Positions 36,546-44,087 of a DNA stretch of 64,000 bases are shown here, piece after piece. Every line of letters starts with the position of its first letter. Within the stretch, counting starts at the first letter, position 1. Under the pieces are notes generated by a model, which ran no database searches, was not told the origin of the DNA, and saw only the letters and a list, made by a program, of their open reading frames with translations. Location of the stretch: the NCBI RefSeq assembly GCF_006716465.1, contig NZ_VFPB01000001.1, positions 202,483 through 266,482 on the forward strand, read 5' to 3'. Both the position numbers and the translations under genes were made by a program. The stretch comes from Pseudoxanthomonas sp. 3HH-4. Its GTDB lineage: Bacteria; Pseudomonadota; Gammaproteobacteria; Xanthomonadales; Xanthomonadaceae.

Positions 36546-36715
36546 CCTTCCCCCGCGAGCGGGGGAAGGCTGGGATGGGGGCGAACGAAGCCGTTCGGCG
36601 TTCGTTTGCTGGAGCGGAAAGAGCAGCGAAGGTTTCGGCCGAGCCTGTGGTGGTTTGCCGTCGGAGTCGTCGGCTGGCCCCCACCCCAGCCCTCCCCCGC
36701 ACGCGGGGAGGGGGC
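36546..36715. repeat. Inverted pair of CCCTCCCCC-type hairpins between nrdA and nrdB
   Basis: Hairpins at 36546-36569 (CCTTCCCCC / GGGGGAAGG) and 36690-36715 (CCCTCCCC / GGGGAGGG) lie with inverted flanks: AGGCTGGGATGGGGGC beside the first is complementary to GCCCCCACCCCAGCCCT beside the second. The whole forms a composite palindrome of about 170 nt inside the nrdA-nrdB intergenic region and could set the relative amount of the two subunits. Confidence 0.8.
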
Positions 36716-36796
36716 GATTTACGTGGGTCGGCGCATCCATGCGCCCGGAACCTCCGTGTTCCGTAGTCCGTCGGGGATGCCGACGTGGGAAAGGTG

Positions 36797-39226
36797 TTAC
36801 TGGCAGGCCTCGCAGGCTTCCGGGTTCTCCAGCGAGCAGGCGATGGCCTCCGTCGGCGTGTACTCGCGCTTCGGCGCGTTCGCCGTCGTGCTGCTGACCG
36901 TGGTCTTCGCGATCTTCGTCGCCGGGCGCGAGCGCAGGTAATAGGTGGTCTTGATGCCCTGCTTCCACGCGTACATGTACATGGACGACATCGCGCCGAT
37001 GTTCGGGCTTTCCATGAACAGGTTGAGCGAGGCCGACTGGTCGATGAAGGCGCCGCGGCCGGCGGCCATGTCGATCAGCGAGCGCATCGGGATTTCCCAC
37101 GCCGTGCGGTAGATCTGCTGCAGTGTCTCGGGAATCTGGGCAATGCCCTGGACCGAGCCTTCGGCCAGCTTGATCGCATCGCGGGTCTCCGCCGTCCACA
37201 GGCCCAGCTTCTTCAGCTCGTCCACCAGGTAGCGGTTGACCTGCAGGAAATCGCCCGACAGCGTCTCGCGCTTGAACAGGTTGGACACCTGCGGCTCGAC
37301 GCACTCATAGCAGCCGGCGATCGAGGCGATCGTCGCCGTGGGCGCGATGGCGATCAGCAGCGAGTTGCGCAGGCCGTGCTCCTTGATGCGGGCGCGCAGC
37401 GCATCCCAGCGCTCTGCGTTCTCGGGCGCCACGTTCCACGCGTCGAACTGCAGTTCGCCATTGGCGGCGCGCGTGTCGCCGAACGACGGATGGCGGCCGC
37501 GCTCCTGCGCCAGCTCCACCGAGGTTTCGAGTGCGTGGAAGTAGATGGTCTCGGCGATCTTCGCCGACATCGCACGCGCTTCGGCGCTGTCGAACGGCAG
37601 GCGCAGTTTGAAGAACACATCCTGCAAGCCCATGCAGCCCAGGCCCACCGGGCGCCAGCGCAGGTTGCCGCGGCGCGCGGTTTCGATCGGATAGAAATTC
37701 AGGTCGATCACGCGGTCCAGCTGGCGCACGGCCAGGCGGACGGTTTCGGCCAGCTTGTCGAAATCGAAATACCCATCCTCGTCGAAGTGGCGGGCGAGGT
37801 TGATCGAGCCCAGGTTGCACACCGCCGTCTCTTCAGCCGAGGTGACTTCCAGGATCTCGGTGCACAGGTTGGACAGGTGGATCACGTTGCCGGCACGCAG
37901 GGTCTGGTTGCTGGCGGCGTTGCACTTGTCCTTGAACGTCATCCATCCGTTGCCGGTCTCGGCCAGCGTGCGCATCATCCGGCCGTACAGCTTGCGGGCC
38001 GGGATGGTCTTGACGGCCTTGCCCTGCAGCTCGGCCTGCGTATACGCCAGCTCGAATGCAGCGCCGTACAGGTCGGTCAACTCCGGCACCACGCGCGGAT
38101 CGAACAGCGACCACTCCTGGTCGGCCTCGACGCGCTTCATGAACAGGTCCGGCACCCAGTTGGCCAGGTTGAGGTTGTGCGTGCGGCGCGCCTCGTCGCC
38201 GGTGTTGTCGCGCAATTCGAGGAAGTCCTCGATGTCGGCATGCCAGGTTTCCAGGTACACGCAGGCCGCGCCCTTGCGCTTGCCGCCCTGGTTGACCGCC
38301 GCGACCGAGGAATCCAGCGTCTTCAGCCACGGCACGATGCCGTTGCTGTGACCGTTGGTGGACTTGATCAGCGAGCCGCGCGAACGCACGCGGGTGTAGC
38401 TCACGCCGATGCCGCCGCTGAACTTGCTCAGCTGGGCGATGTCGCCGTACTTGGCGTAGATCGATTCCAGCGTGTCCTGCGGAGAATCCAGCAGGAAGCA
38501 CGAGGACAGCTGCTCGTGGGTGGTGCCGCTGTTGAACAGCGTCGGCGAGCTGGGCAGGTAGTCCAGGTTGCCCATGCGACGGTACAGCGCCAGTGCCTCC
38601 GGCACGTCCTCGCTCAGCGCGCAGGCGATGCGCAGGAAGAACTGCTGCGGCGTTTCGATCACCTTGCGGGTGTGCGGGTGGCGCAGCAGGTAGCGGTCGT
38701 ACAGCGTGCGCAGCCCGAAGTAGTCGAAGTGCAGGTCGAGCGAGGCGTCCAGCGCATCGTTGAGCTTGCGCGCGTTGGTCTGCACGAAGTTCAGCAGGCG
38801 GTCGTTGATCAGGCCGACCTCGTGGCCACGCGTCACCGACTGCGAGAACGCATGGATCTCCTGTCCGGTGACTTCCTTGACGATGTAGCCGGCCAGCAGG
38901 CGCGCGGCCAGGCGGCTGTACTCAGGCTCTTCGCCGGTCAGAAGCGCGGCGGTGCGGATCGACAGTTCGTCCAGCTCGCGCGTGCTGGCGCCGTCGTACA
39001 GGCCGGAGATGGTGCGCGTGGCCACGCGCATCGGGTCGATCGCGTGCAGGCCTTCGCAGTTGCGCTGCACCGCGCGCACGATCTTGTTGAGGTCCACCGG
39101 CTCGCGGCCGCCACTGCGCTTGGTCACGCTCATCGCGGTGGCGGTGGGCGGCGGGGTCAGCGAAAACGCGTCCTTCTGGGACGGGGTGGTGCCGGCGTCG
39201 ACGACGGCGGTGTCGGTCTGGGTCAC
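36797..39226 (-). CDS. nrdA: Ribonucleotide reductase class Ia, alpha subunit NrdA
   Basis: GTG 39226 is chosen because GGAGGAA lies 4 nt upstream; the ATG at 39250 would put that site inside the gene. The 809-aa protein has an N-terminal ATP-cone (VTKRSGGREPVDLNKIVRAV), the substrate-site Cys in SSCFLLD, finger-loop and catalytic regions (NLCTEILE with Cys, SAEETAVCNLGSIN) and the C-terminal CxxC shuttle (ACEACQ). It reduces NDPs. The 5' leader holds a cobalamin riboswitch, so this B12-independent enzyme is probably repressed when adenosylcobalamin is plentiful. Confidence 0.96.
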   Translation of the reverse strand: MTQTDTAVVDAGTTPSQKDAFSLTPPPTATAMSVTKRSGGREPVDLNKIVRAVQRNCEGLHAIDPMRVATRTISGLYDGASTRELDELSIRTAALLTGEEPEYSRLAARLLAGYIVKEVTGQEIHAFSQSVTRGHEVGLINDRLLNFVQTNARKLNDALDASLDLHFDYFGLRTLYDRYLLRHPHTRKVIETPQQFFLRIACALSEDVPEALALYRRMGNLDYLPSSPTLFNSGTTHEQLSSCFLLDSPQDTLESIYAKYGDIAQLSKFSGGIGVSYTRVRSRGSLIKSTNGHSNGIVPWLKTLDSSVAAVNQGGKRKGAACVYLETWHADIEDFLELRDNTGDEARRTHNLNLANWVPDLFMKRVEADQEWSLFDPRVVPELTDLYGAAFELAYTQAELQGKAVKTIPARKLYGRMMRTLAETGNGWMTFKDKCNAASNQTLRAGNVIHLSNLCTEILEVTSAEETAVCNLGSINLARHFDEDGYFDFDKLAETVRLAVRQLDRVIDLNFYPIETARRGNLRWRPVGLGCMGLQDVFFKLRLPFDSAEARAMSAKIAETIYFHALETSVELAQERGRHPSFGDTRAANGELQFDAWNVAPENAERWDALRARIKEHGLRNSLLIAIAPTATIASIAGCYECVEPQVSNLFKRETLSGDFLQVNRYLVDELKKLGLWTAETRDAIKLAEGSVQGIAQIPETLQQIYRTAWEIPMRSLIDMAAGRGAFIDQSASLNLFMESPNIGAMSSMYMYAWKQGIKTTYYLRSRPATKIAKTTVSSTTANAPKREYTPTEAIACSLENPEACEACQ

Positions 39227-39423
39227 GAGATTCCTCCATGCGTGGTGCACGCGGCGGCCCGTCCCTCGCGGGGCAGCGGAAGGCCGGATGGGGAATCACA
39301 GTGGGGAAGCGGCGTCGCAGGCGGCGAGACCACGCAGACGGACTGCGGGTGTCCTGCTTCGCCAGCCATCTCCCCCCGGAGAATCCGCGGCCGGCACCGC
39401 GCGGTGTGCATCGCGCGGCTGTC

Positions 39424-39606
39424 GGCAGGTCTTCGGACTCATGGGCGTGGAAGGCGGCGCCTTCCTCCTAATCCGCCGCTTCCCGAGGCGTGGCCTCAGT
39501 GCTGTGTGGCGGGGTCGTTCCCAATTACCGCTGCGGGGCAGTGCCGGAGTGGGCCCGAAGGCCGCACCGGCTTCCCTTTTCATCCGGAGGCTAGCGACCC
39601 CCGGAA
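39424..39606 (-). promoter_or_regulatory. Cobalamin (AdoCbl) riboswitch upstream of nrdA
   Basis: On the minus strand the aptamer core is legible: GGGAAGCCGGTGCGG, then TCCGGCACTGCCCCGCAG and CGGTAATTGGGAA, and the closing GAGTCCGAAGACCTGCC. These match the conserved B12-box phrases in order and spacing. The element begins about 5-10 nt after the predicted transcription start and ends about 200 nt before the nrdA GTG. The leader after it has a 7-bp stem (CCGCGCG / CGCGCGG, near 39398-39421), a possible part of the expression platform. B12 riboswitches on class Ia nrd genes are known from bacteria that also have a B12-dependent class II enzyme. Confidence 0.88.
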
Positions 39607-39617
39607 CCGACGGCCAC

Positions 39618-39646
39618 AAGATAGTGGGGGTGTATGGAAGCGTCAA
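39618..39646 (-). promoter_or_regulatory. Sigma-70-like promoter of nrdAB
   Basis: On the minus strand -35 is TTGACG (39641-39646) and -10 is TATCTT (39618-39623), with exactly 17 nt between. Transcription should begin near 39611, just ahead of the riboswitch. It is the best promoter match seen in the window. Confidence 0.75.
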
Positions 39647-39661
39647 CACCAAATGTTGTGT
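39646..39661. promoter_or_regulatory. NrdR-like box upstream of nrdA
   Basis: A 16-bp imperfect palindrome ACACCAAATGTTGTGT (arms ACAC and GTGT around a TA-rich centre) fits the NrdR consensus acaCwAtATaTwGtgt at most core positions and overlaps the -35 edge. A second, weaker CCAC/GTGG palindrome lies over the -10 (39614-39627), but its spacing is off. NrdR is the known repressor of ribonucleotide reductase genes. Confidence 0.6.
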
Positions 39662-39704
39662 GGAACAGCCGAGATCGACGCGATGCGGGTTTCACGCTTT
39701 GAAG

Positions 39705-39912
39705 CCTTCTCCCCGTGTGGCGGGGAGAAGGTGCCCGAAGAGCCTGCCCCGTACTTGATACGGGGGCGGATGAGGGGCAGGCGCGGTGATGATTCGTGCG
39801 TGAAGCGCTTCGGTATCAAGAATGTTGTCCCGATCCGGCGCATTGGGTGCCCGGGCTCCGTTCGCCCCTCACCCGCCTTCGGCACGCTCTCCCCACTGGC
39901 GCGGGGAGAGGG
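39705..39912. repeat. Inverted hairpin repeat pair between the nrd promoter and hglS-like gene
   Basis: Two hairpins, 39705-39731 (perfect 11-bp CCTTCTCCCCG / CGGGGAGAAGG) and 39887-39910 (CTCTCCCC / GGGGAGAG), flank about 155 nt. The first is followed by GTGCCCGAAGAGCCTGCC, and both share flanking phrases with repeats at 28020 and 46430-46570. Together with the riboswitch leader this makes 695 nt without a coding gene (39227-39921). Confidence 0.78.
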
Positions 39913-39921
39913 AATGAAGCA

Positions 39922-41286
39922 TCACGCCCGCAACGCCGCGATCGAAACCTCCTGCGCTTGCGCGTACAGCGCGAAGGGGTCATGGATCGTCTTGCCCAGC
40001 GCCGCCTCGAATGCGTCCTGGTTGGCCTGCGCGTCATACGCGCGTTGTTCGCCGCCGCCCAGGTTGGACTGGAAGATGCCCGCCGCGCTGACCGGCAGGA
40101 AGTCTTCGTACACGACGGGATCGACGGCGGCATGACCGGCCTCGACCAAGGCATCGGGCGTCATCGTGGCGCGCTCGGATGCCGGCAGTGCGGCGCCGCT
40201 GTCGGTCAGGCGGTAGCGGAAATAGCCCAGGCCTTCGCGGCGCAGCGTGTCTTCGTCGTCCGGAAATTCCGCGAATGCCGCCGCCAGCCGCTGCGGATAG
40301 TCCGCCGACGTGTTGCCGGCACCGCCCGCCTGGCGGACCTGCGCGAGCAGGCGGTCGTAGAGTTCGCGTCCGGCCGGTGTCAGCGCCAGGCCGCGCTGTT
40401 CGATCTCGCCGAAGCGCGCGCTGTGGCTGCCGGGTACCAGCGTGCCGGTGGCATCGGGGAAGGCGACTTCCTCTTCCAGCGCCTTGAAGCTGGTCTGGCG
40501 CAGCAGGATGGGTACGGCGCGGCGCGGCGGGCCCTCGATCAGTGCCTTGGCCTGGATGCCACGGTCGAGCATCGCCGCCTGCGCGGCATCAATGTCCAGC
40601 GTGCGTGGCGTCAGGTGGTTGATGTGCGGGCCATGGAAGCTGACCACGTCGGCGACCAGCCGGTGCAGGCCGTGCAGGGCCTGGTAGGTCTGCAGCGAGA
40701 CGGTGGCGTCGCCATGCCAGCGGAAGGTCTCCAGGACTTCGGCGACGAAGCGCTGCGCGTCGGCGTCGTCCAGCCCGCCCTCGCGTTCGGCCTGCGCCAC
40801 GAAAGCGCGTGCGTTGGCGGTGAAAATGTCGCGTCGCCCCAGGATCGCTTCGGCTTCCGCACGCAGCGACGCGTCGGCGATCAGTTCCAACCGCAGCAGC
40901 GAGGTGAAGATGCGGAACGGATTGGCGGCCAGCGCTTCTTCTGTCAGCGGCCGGAACGCGGTGGCGTGCACCGGCACGCCGGCCACGGTCAGGTCGTAGT
41001 AGCCCACCGGGTGCATGCCCATCAGCGCGAACACGCGGCCGAGCATCGCCAGTTCGGCCGGCGTGCCCACGCGGATCGCGCCGTGGCGCTCCAGGTCCAG
41101 CCGTTCGGTTTCGCCGGTGCGCTGCAGGCGCGCGGACAACGCGGCATCGTTATCCAGCGTCGCGGTATTGATCTCGCCGACCAGCTCGATCAGGTCGCCG
41201 TACAGCGGCACCTCGGCGCGGTACATGTCGGACATGGCCTGCGCGAACAGGCCGCGGATGCGGTCGGGGGAAACGAAAGCGGTCAT
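39922..41286 (-). CDS. DUF1338 protein (2-oxoadipate dioxygenase/decarboxylase, HglS-like)
   Basis: The 454-aa protein is a DUF1338/VOC-superfamily member: MTAFVSPDRIRGLFAQAMSDMYRAEVPLYGDLIELV at the start, DVVSFHGPHINHLTPRTLDID (metal-ligand His region), LRQTSFKALEEEVAFPDATG and a C-terminal YEDFLPVSAAGIFQSNLG. Characterised members convert 2-oxoadipate to 2-hydroxyglutarate in lysine breakdown. The annotation to this exact reaction is by family. No other lysine-degradation gene lies nearby. A start 12 nt further upstream (41298) is possible. Confidence 0.85.
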   Translation of the reverse strand: MTAFVSPDRIRGLFAQAMSDMYRAEVPLYGDLIELVGEINTATLDNDAALSARLQRTGETERLDLERHGAIRVGTPAELAMLGRVFALMGMHPVGYYDLTVAGVPVHATAFRPLTEEALAANPFRIFTSLLRLELIADASLRAEAEAILGRRDIFTANARAFVAQAEREGGLDDADAQRFVAEVLETFRWHGDATVSLQTYQALHGLHRLVADVVSFHGPHINHLTPRTLDIDAAQAAMLDRGIQAKALIEGPPRRAVPILLRQTSFKALEEEVAFPDATGTLVPGSHSARFGEIEQRGLALTPAGRELYDRLLAQVRQAGGAGNTSADYPQRLAAAFAEFPDDEDTLRREGLGYFRYRLTDSGAALPASERATMTPDALVEAGHAAVDPVVYEDFLPVSAAGIFQSNLGGGEQRAYDAQANQDAFEAALGKTIHDPFALYAQAQEVSIAALRA

Positions 41287-41360
41287 GGGGCTCGGCATGC
41301 GGGCGGCGTGGGGCCGCCGGGGGAGCGTATTGTCGCCGCCCGGGCGGGCGCGAGCCACTC

Positions 41361-42221
41361 TCAACGGCGCGGGCGGACCGCTTCCGCACCGTCGGGGACG
41401 TATCCGGGCGGTCCGAACAGCGTCATCACGACCTGGCGCAGGCCACGCGCCCGGCGCAGGTCGCGGCCCAGCTTCACCCAGGCATGGAGGACGATCTTCG
41501 CCGGGTTGTAGCTTCGCACCGGCTCGACCAGGCCGTAGCGGAGCGGTATCCCGACGATTTCCTCGCGGCAGGTGCCGAACAGGCGGTCGAACACGATCAG
41601 CACGCCGCCATAGTTGCAGTCCAGGTATTCCGGGTTGCTGGCGTGGTGCACGCGGTGATGCGCGGGCGTGTTGAAGACGAACTCGATAGGGCCCGCCAGC
41701 CGCGGCACCAGCTCGGTATGCAGCCAGTACTGGTACAGCAGGTTCACCGCCAGAGCACCGACCACGTACGGCACCGGGAAGCCCAGCCACACCAACGGCC
41801 CGAAGAACACCGCGGCGCCGGTCAGCTTGCCGGTCCAGCCCAAGCGGTACGCGGTCGACAGGGCGTACTGCTCGGACGAGTGATGCACCGAATGGTTCAG
41901 CCAGAACCAGCGCACGCGGTGATCGGCGCGGTGCATCCAGTAGTAGCAGAACTCCTGGCCGACGAAGAGCGCCAGCCAGTGCCAGGGGCGGTCCATCGCG
42001 ATCGTGGTCAGCCGGAAGTCCCAGATCGCCAGCAGCAGCACGCCCACCACGCCGCCCTGGATCAGCAGCCCCAGCAATGCGCGTCCCGCCGCATCGCCCA
42101 GCGATGCCCAATAGCTCTTCCAGTCATAGCCGCCGCGTCGCATCAACCATGCGCCTTCCAGCGCGGCGATGCCGGCGAACACCAGCAGGGGCACACCCAA
42201 CAGCGGGGGCAGCGATGCCAT
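41361..42221 (-). CDS. Sterol desaturase/fatty acid hydroxylase-like membrane protein
   Basis: The 286-aa protein has four to five transmembrane helices and the eight-His di-iron signature of the family: HRADH, HSVHHSS and a C-terminal HHRVHHASN. These membrane enzymes hydroxylate or desaturate lipids or carotenoids. The C-terminal 60 residues are soluble and basic. A 10-nt gap separates it from the EF-hand gene upstream on the same strand, so the two may be co-transcribed. Confidence 0.88.
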   Translation of the reverse strand: MASLPPLLGVPLLVFAGIAALEGAWLMRRGGYDWKSYWASLGDAAGRALLGLLIQGGVVGVLLLAIWDFRLTTIAMDRPWHWLALFVGQEFCYYWMHRADHRVRWFWLNHSVHHSSEQYALSTAYRLGWTGKLTGAAVFFGPLVWLGFPVPYVVGALAVNLLYQYWLHTELVPRLAGPIEFVFNTPAHHRVHHASNPEYLDCNYGGVLIVFDRLFGTCREEIVGIPLRYGLVEPVRSYNPAKIVLHAWVKLGRDLRRARGLRQVVMTLFGPPGYVPDGAEAVRPRR

Positions 42222-42231
42222 CGTCGTGGCC

Positions 42232-42531
42232 TCAACGCTGGCGGCGGCGTTCGGCAAGCTGCGTGGCCATCGCCCGCATCTCGTCAGCCGACAGCCTGCC
42301 GTCGCCATTGGTGTCCAGCGTGTCGAAGTTCTTCGCCACGCGCGGCAGCTTGGCCTTGGCTTCCGCCTTGTCGATCAGGCCATCGCCATTCGCATCGGCG
42401 GCTTGCAGCCGTTCCTGCAGCTTGGCTTTCTGTTCTTCGGTCAACGTGCGCTGCTGCGCGCCGGCGGGGACGGCCACCAGCACGAAGATGGACAGCGTGG
42501 TGGCGAGGGGGAGCAGGATGGAACGGGACAT
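42232..42531 (-). CDS. Exported EF-hand calcium-binding protein
   Basis: The 99-aa protein (GGAG 7 nt before the ATG) has a signal peptide (MSRSILLPLATTLSIFVLVAVPAGA, cut before QQ) and two EF-hand loops: DANGDGLIDKAE and DTNGDGRLSADE, with correct Asp/Asn/Glu ligand positions. An Arg-rich tail (AERRRQR) follows. It is presumably a periplasmic calcium sensor or buffer. It precedes the sterol desaturase-like gene. Confidence 0.93.
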   Translation of the reverse strand: MSRSILLPLATTLSIFVLVAVPAGAQQRTLTEEQKAKLQERLQAADANGDGLIDKAEAKAKLPRVAKNFDTLDTNGDGRLSADEMRAMATQLAERRRQR

Positions 42532-42650
42532 CGGGAATCTCCGGGTGAGGGAAGGAAAAGGTGCAGGCGCGGCGGTGCGGGAATGCATCCGTGCGACAGG
42601 GGGGAGTGCCATGCCGCTGCGCCTGCGGGAAAGCGGGTGCAGCCGGCCGA

Positions 42651-43175
42651 TCAGTTGCCGCGCGGACAGGCGATGGCGTCACCGGCGGCATTGGTGCAGC
42701 TGCGTGTATGCACCAGCGTGCCGTCCGACACCGTCGTGCTGCCGGTGTAGCTGTTGCCGTTGGCGCCGGTGGCCGTGGTGTTGCGCGCGCCGCTGACATG
42801 GCCGGCCGCGTCGCGGCTGATGCCGCCGCTGGTGCTGGCGGTGCCGCCGTTCTGACCGTTGGCATAGGCGCTGCGCTGGCGGCCGGCGCTGCCATCGGCA
42901 TTGCGGTAGGCGCTGCGGTCGTAACCGGCGCTGCCACCGTTGCCGCCGCTGATGCTGCCGCTGCGCGCGGCGCTCGCATTGCCCTGGCCATCGGCCTGCC
43001 AGCCGCGCTGGCGCTGGCTGTCGAAGCGCGCATTGCTGCGCTCGACGGCGACGCTGCCGCCCTGGGCAGTGCGTTGCACGGCGCGGCTGCGCTCGCGCGC
43101 TTCGGCGTGGTCGGCGAACAGGGTGGTGGCGCACAGGGCGAAGGCGGTGGCGATCAGGAACGGGGTCTTGCTCAT
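42651..43175 (-). CDS. Exported Gly/Ser/Asn-rich low-complexity protein
   Basis: The 174-aa product has a signal peptide (to about residue 26, AEA) followed by nearly 130 residues rich in Gly, Ser, Asn, Ala and Arg, with short repeats such as NGGSAGYDRSAYRNADGSAGRQRSAYANG. It closes with a Cys pair (TRSCTNAAGDAIACPRGN). GAGGA precedes the ATG. Such compositions suggest an extended or fibrous envelope protein. The gene is divergent from an OmpR/EnvZ-type system, 192 nt away, so it could be its target. Confidence 0.72.
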   Translation of the reverse strand: MSKTPFLIATAFALCATTLFADHAEARERSRAVQRTAQGGSVAVERSNARFDSQRQRGWQADGQGNASAARSGSISGGNGGSAGYDRSAYRNADGSAGRQRSAYANGQNGGTASTSGGISRDAAGHVSGARNTTATGANGNSYTGSTTVSDGTLVHTRSCTNAAGDAIACPRGN

Positions 43176-43367
43176 GGCGGAATCCTCGTTGGGGTGTGGG
43201 ATGGCCGCGCAGGGAAGCGGCGGCAGGACCACGGTAGGGCGGGCAACGGTGGCAGGTGTGTCGCCGTTGACAGCAGATGTGTCTGCCGGCGGCGCCGGAA
43301 ACATCTGCTTACAAACGGGCCGCCGGCGGGGTTTGCCGGCCGTCGTGGAGGCGGCGATAGTGGCCGC

Positions 43368-44087
43368 ATGGACGAAACTTCGGCGCGCATCCTGCTGGTG
43401 GACGACGACGTGCGGCTGCGCGAGCTGCTGGTGCGCTACCTGCAGTCGCAGGGCTTCGACGTGCGTGGCGCGGGCGATGGCGCGCAGATGCGGCAGGCGC
43501 TGGATCGCGGCCACTTCGACCTGATCGTGCTGGACCTGATGCTGCCCGGCGAGAACGGTCTGGAGATATGCCGCCGCCTGCGCGGGCAGGGCGATGCCAC
43601 GCCCATCGTCATGCTGACCGCGAAGGGCGACGAGATCGACCGCATCGTCGGGCTGGAGATCGGCGCCGACGACTACCTGCCCAAGCCGGTCAATCCGCGC
43701 GAACTGCTGGCCCGCATCCGCTCGGTGCTGCGGCGCACGCGACCTGTGCCGGGTGCACCGCAGGCCGACGGCGGCGAGGTGGTGTTCGGGCCTTTCACGC
43801 TCGACCTGGGCCGGCGCGAGCTCACCCGCGACGGCGCGCTGCTGCGGCTCACCAGCGGCGAATTCGCGGTGTTGTCGGTGTTGCTGCGGCATCCACGCCA
43901 GCCGCTGAGCCGCGACCGCCTGATGAGCCTGGCGCGCGGCCGCGAACACGATGCGTTCGAACGCAGCATGGACGTCACCATCGCGCGCCTGCGCCGCCTG
44001 CTGGAAGACGATCCGCGCCATCCTCGCCTGATCCAGACCGTATGGGGCGTGGGCTATGTGTTCGTGCCGCCGGAGGCCGCGCCATGA
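43368..44087 (+). CDS. OmpR-family response regulator
   Basis: The 239-aa protein has a receiver domain (LLVDDDVRLRELLV, phospho-site D56 in IVLDLMLPGENG, K in YLPKPVNPREL) and an OmpR-type winged helix (GPFTLDLGRRELTRDGALLRLTSGEFAVL, SMDVTIARLRRLLEDDP, TVWGVGYVFVPPE). The start is the ATG in CGCATGGACGAA; upstream frames have no other likely start. It overlaps the kinase gene by 4 nt. Confidence 0.95.
   Translation: MDETSARILLVDDDVRLRELLVRYLQSQGFDVRGAGDGAQMRQALDRGHFDLIVLDLMLPGENGLEICRRLRGQGDATPIVMLTAKGDEIDRIVGLEIGADDYLPKPVNPRELLARIRSVLRRTRPVPGAPQADGGEVVFGPFTLDLGRRELTRDGALLRLTSGEFAVLSVLLRHPRQPLSRDRLMSLARGREHDAFERSMDVTIARLRRLLEDDPRHPRLIQTVWGVGYVFVPPEAAP

Noticed and set aside
39614-39627. Second NrdR box over the nrdA -10 (CCAC..GTGG)
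   Set aside because: Only six bases lie between the CAC and GTG arms instead of eight, so it does not fit the consensus; kept only as a weak note.
40000-41511. Plus-strand frames of 500+ codons opposite the DUF1338 gene and nrdA
   Set aside because: Low-complexity Arg/Gln/Gly/Ala compositions typical of antisense shadows in GC-rich DNA; the minus-strand genes have clear family motifs.
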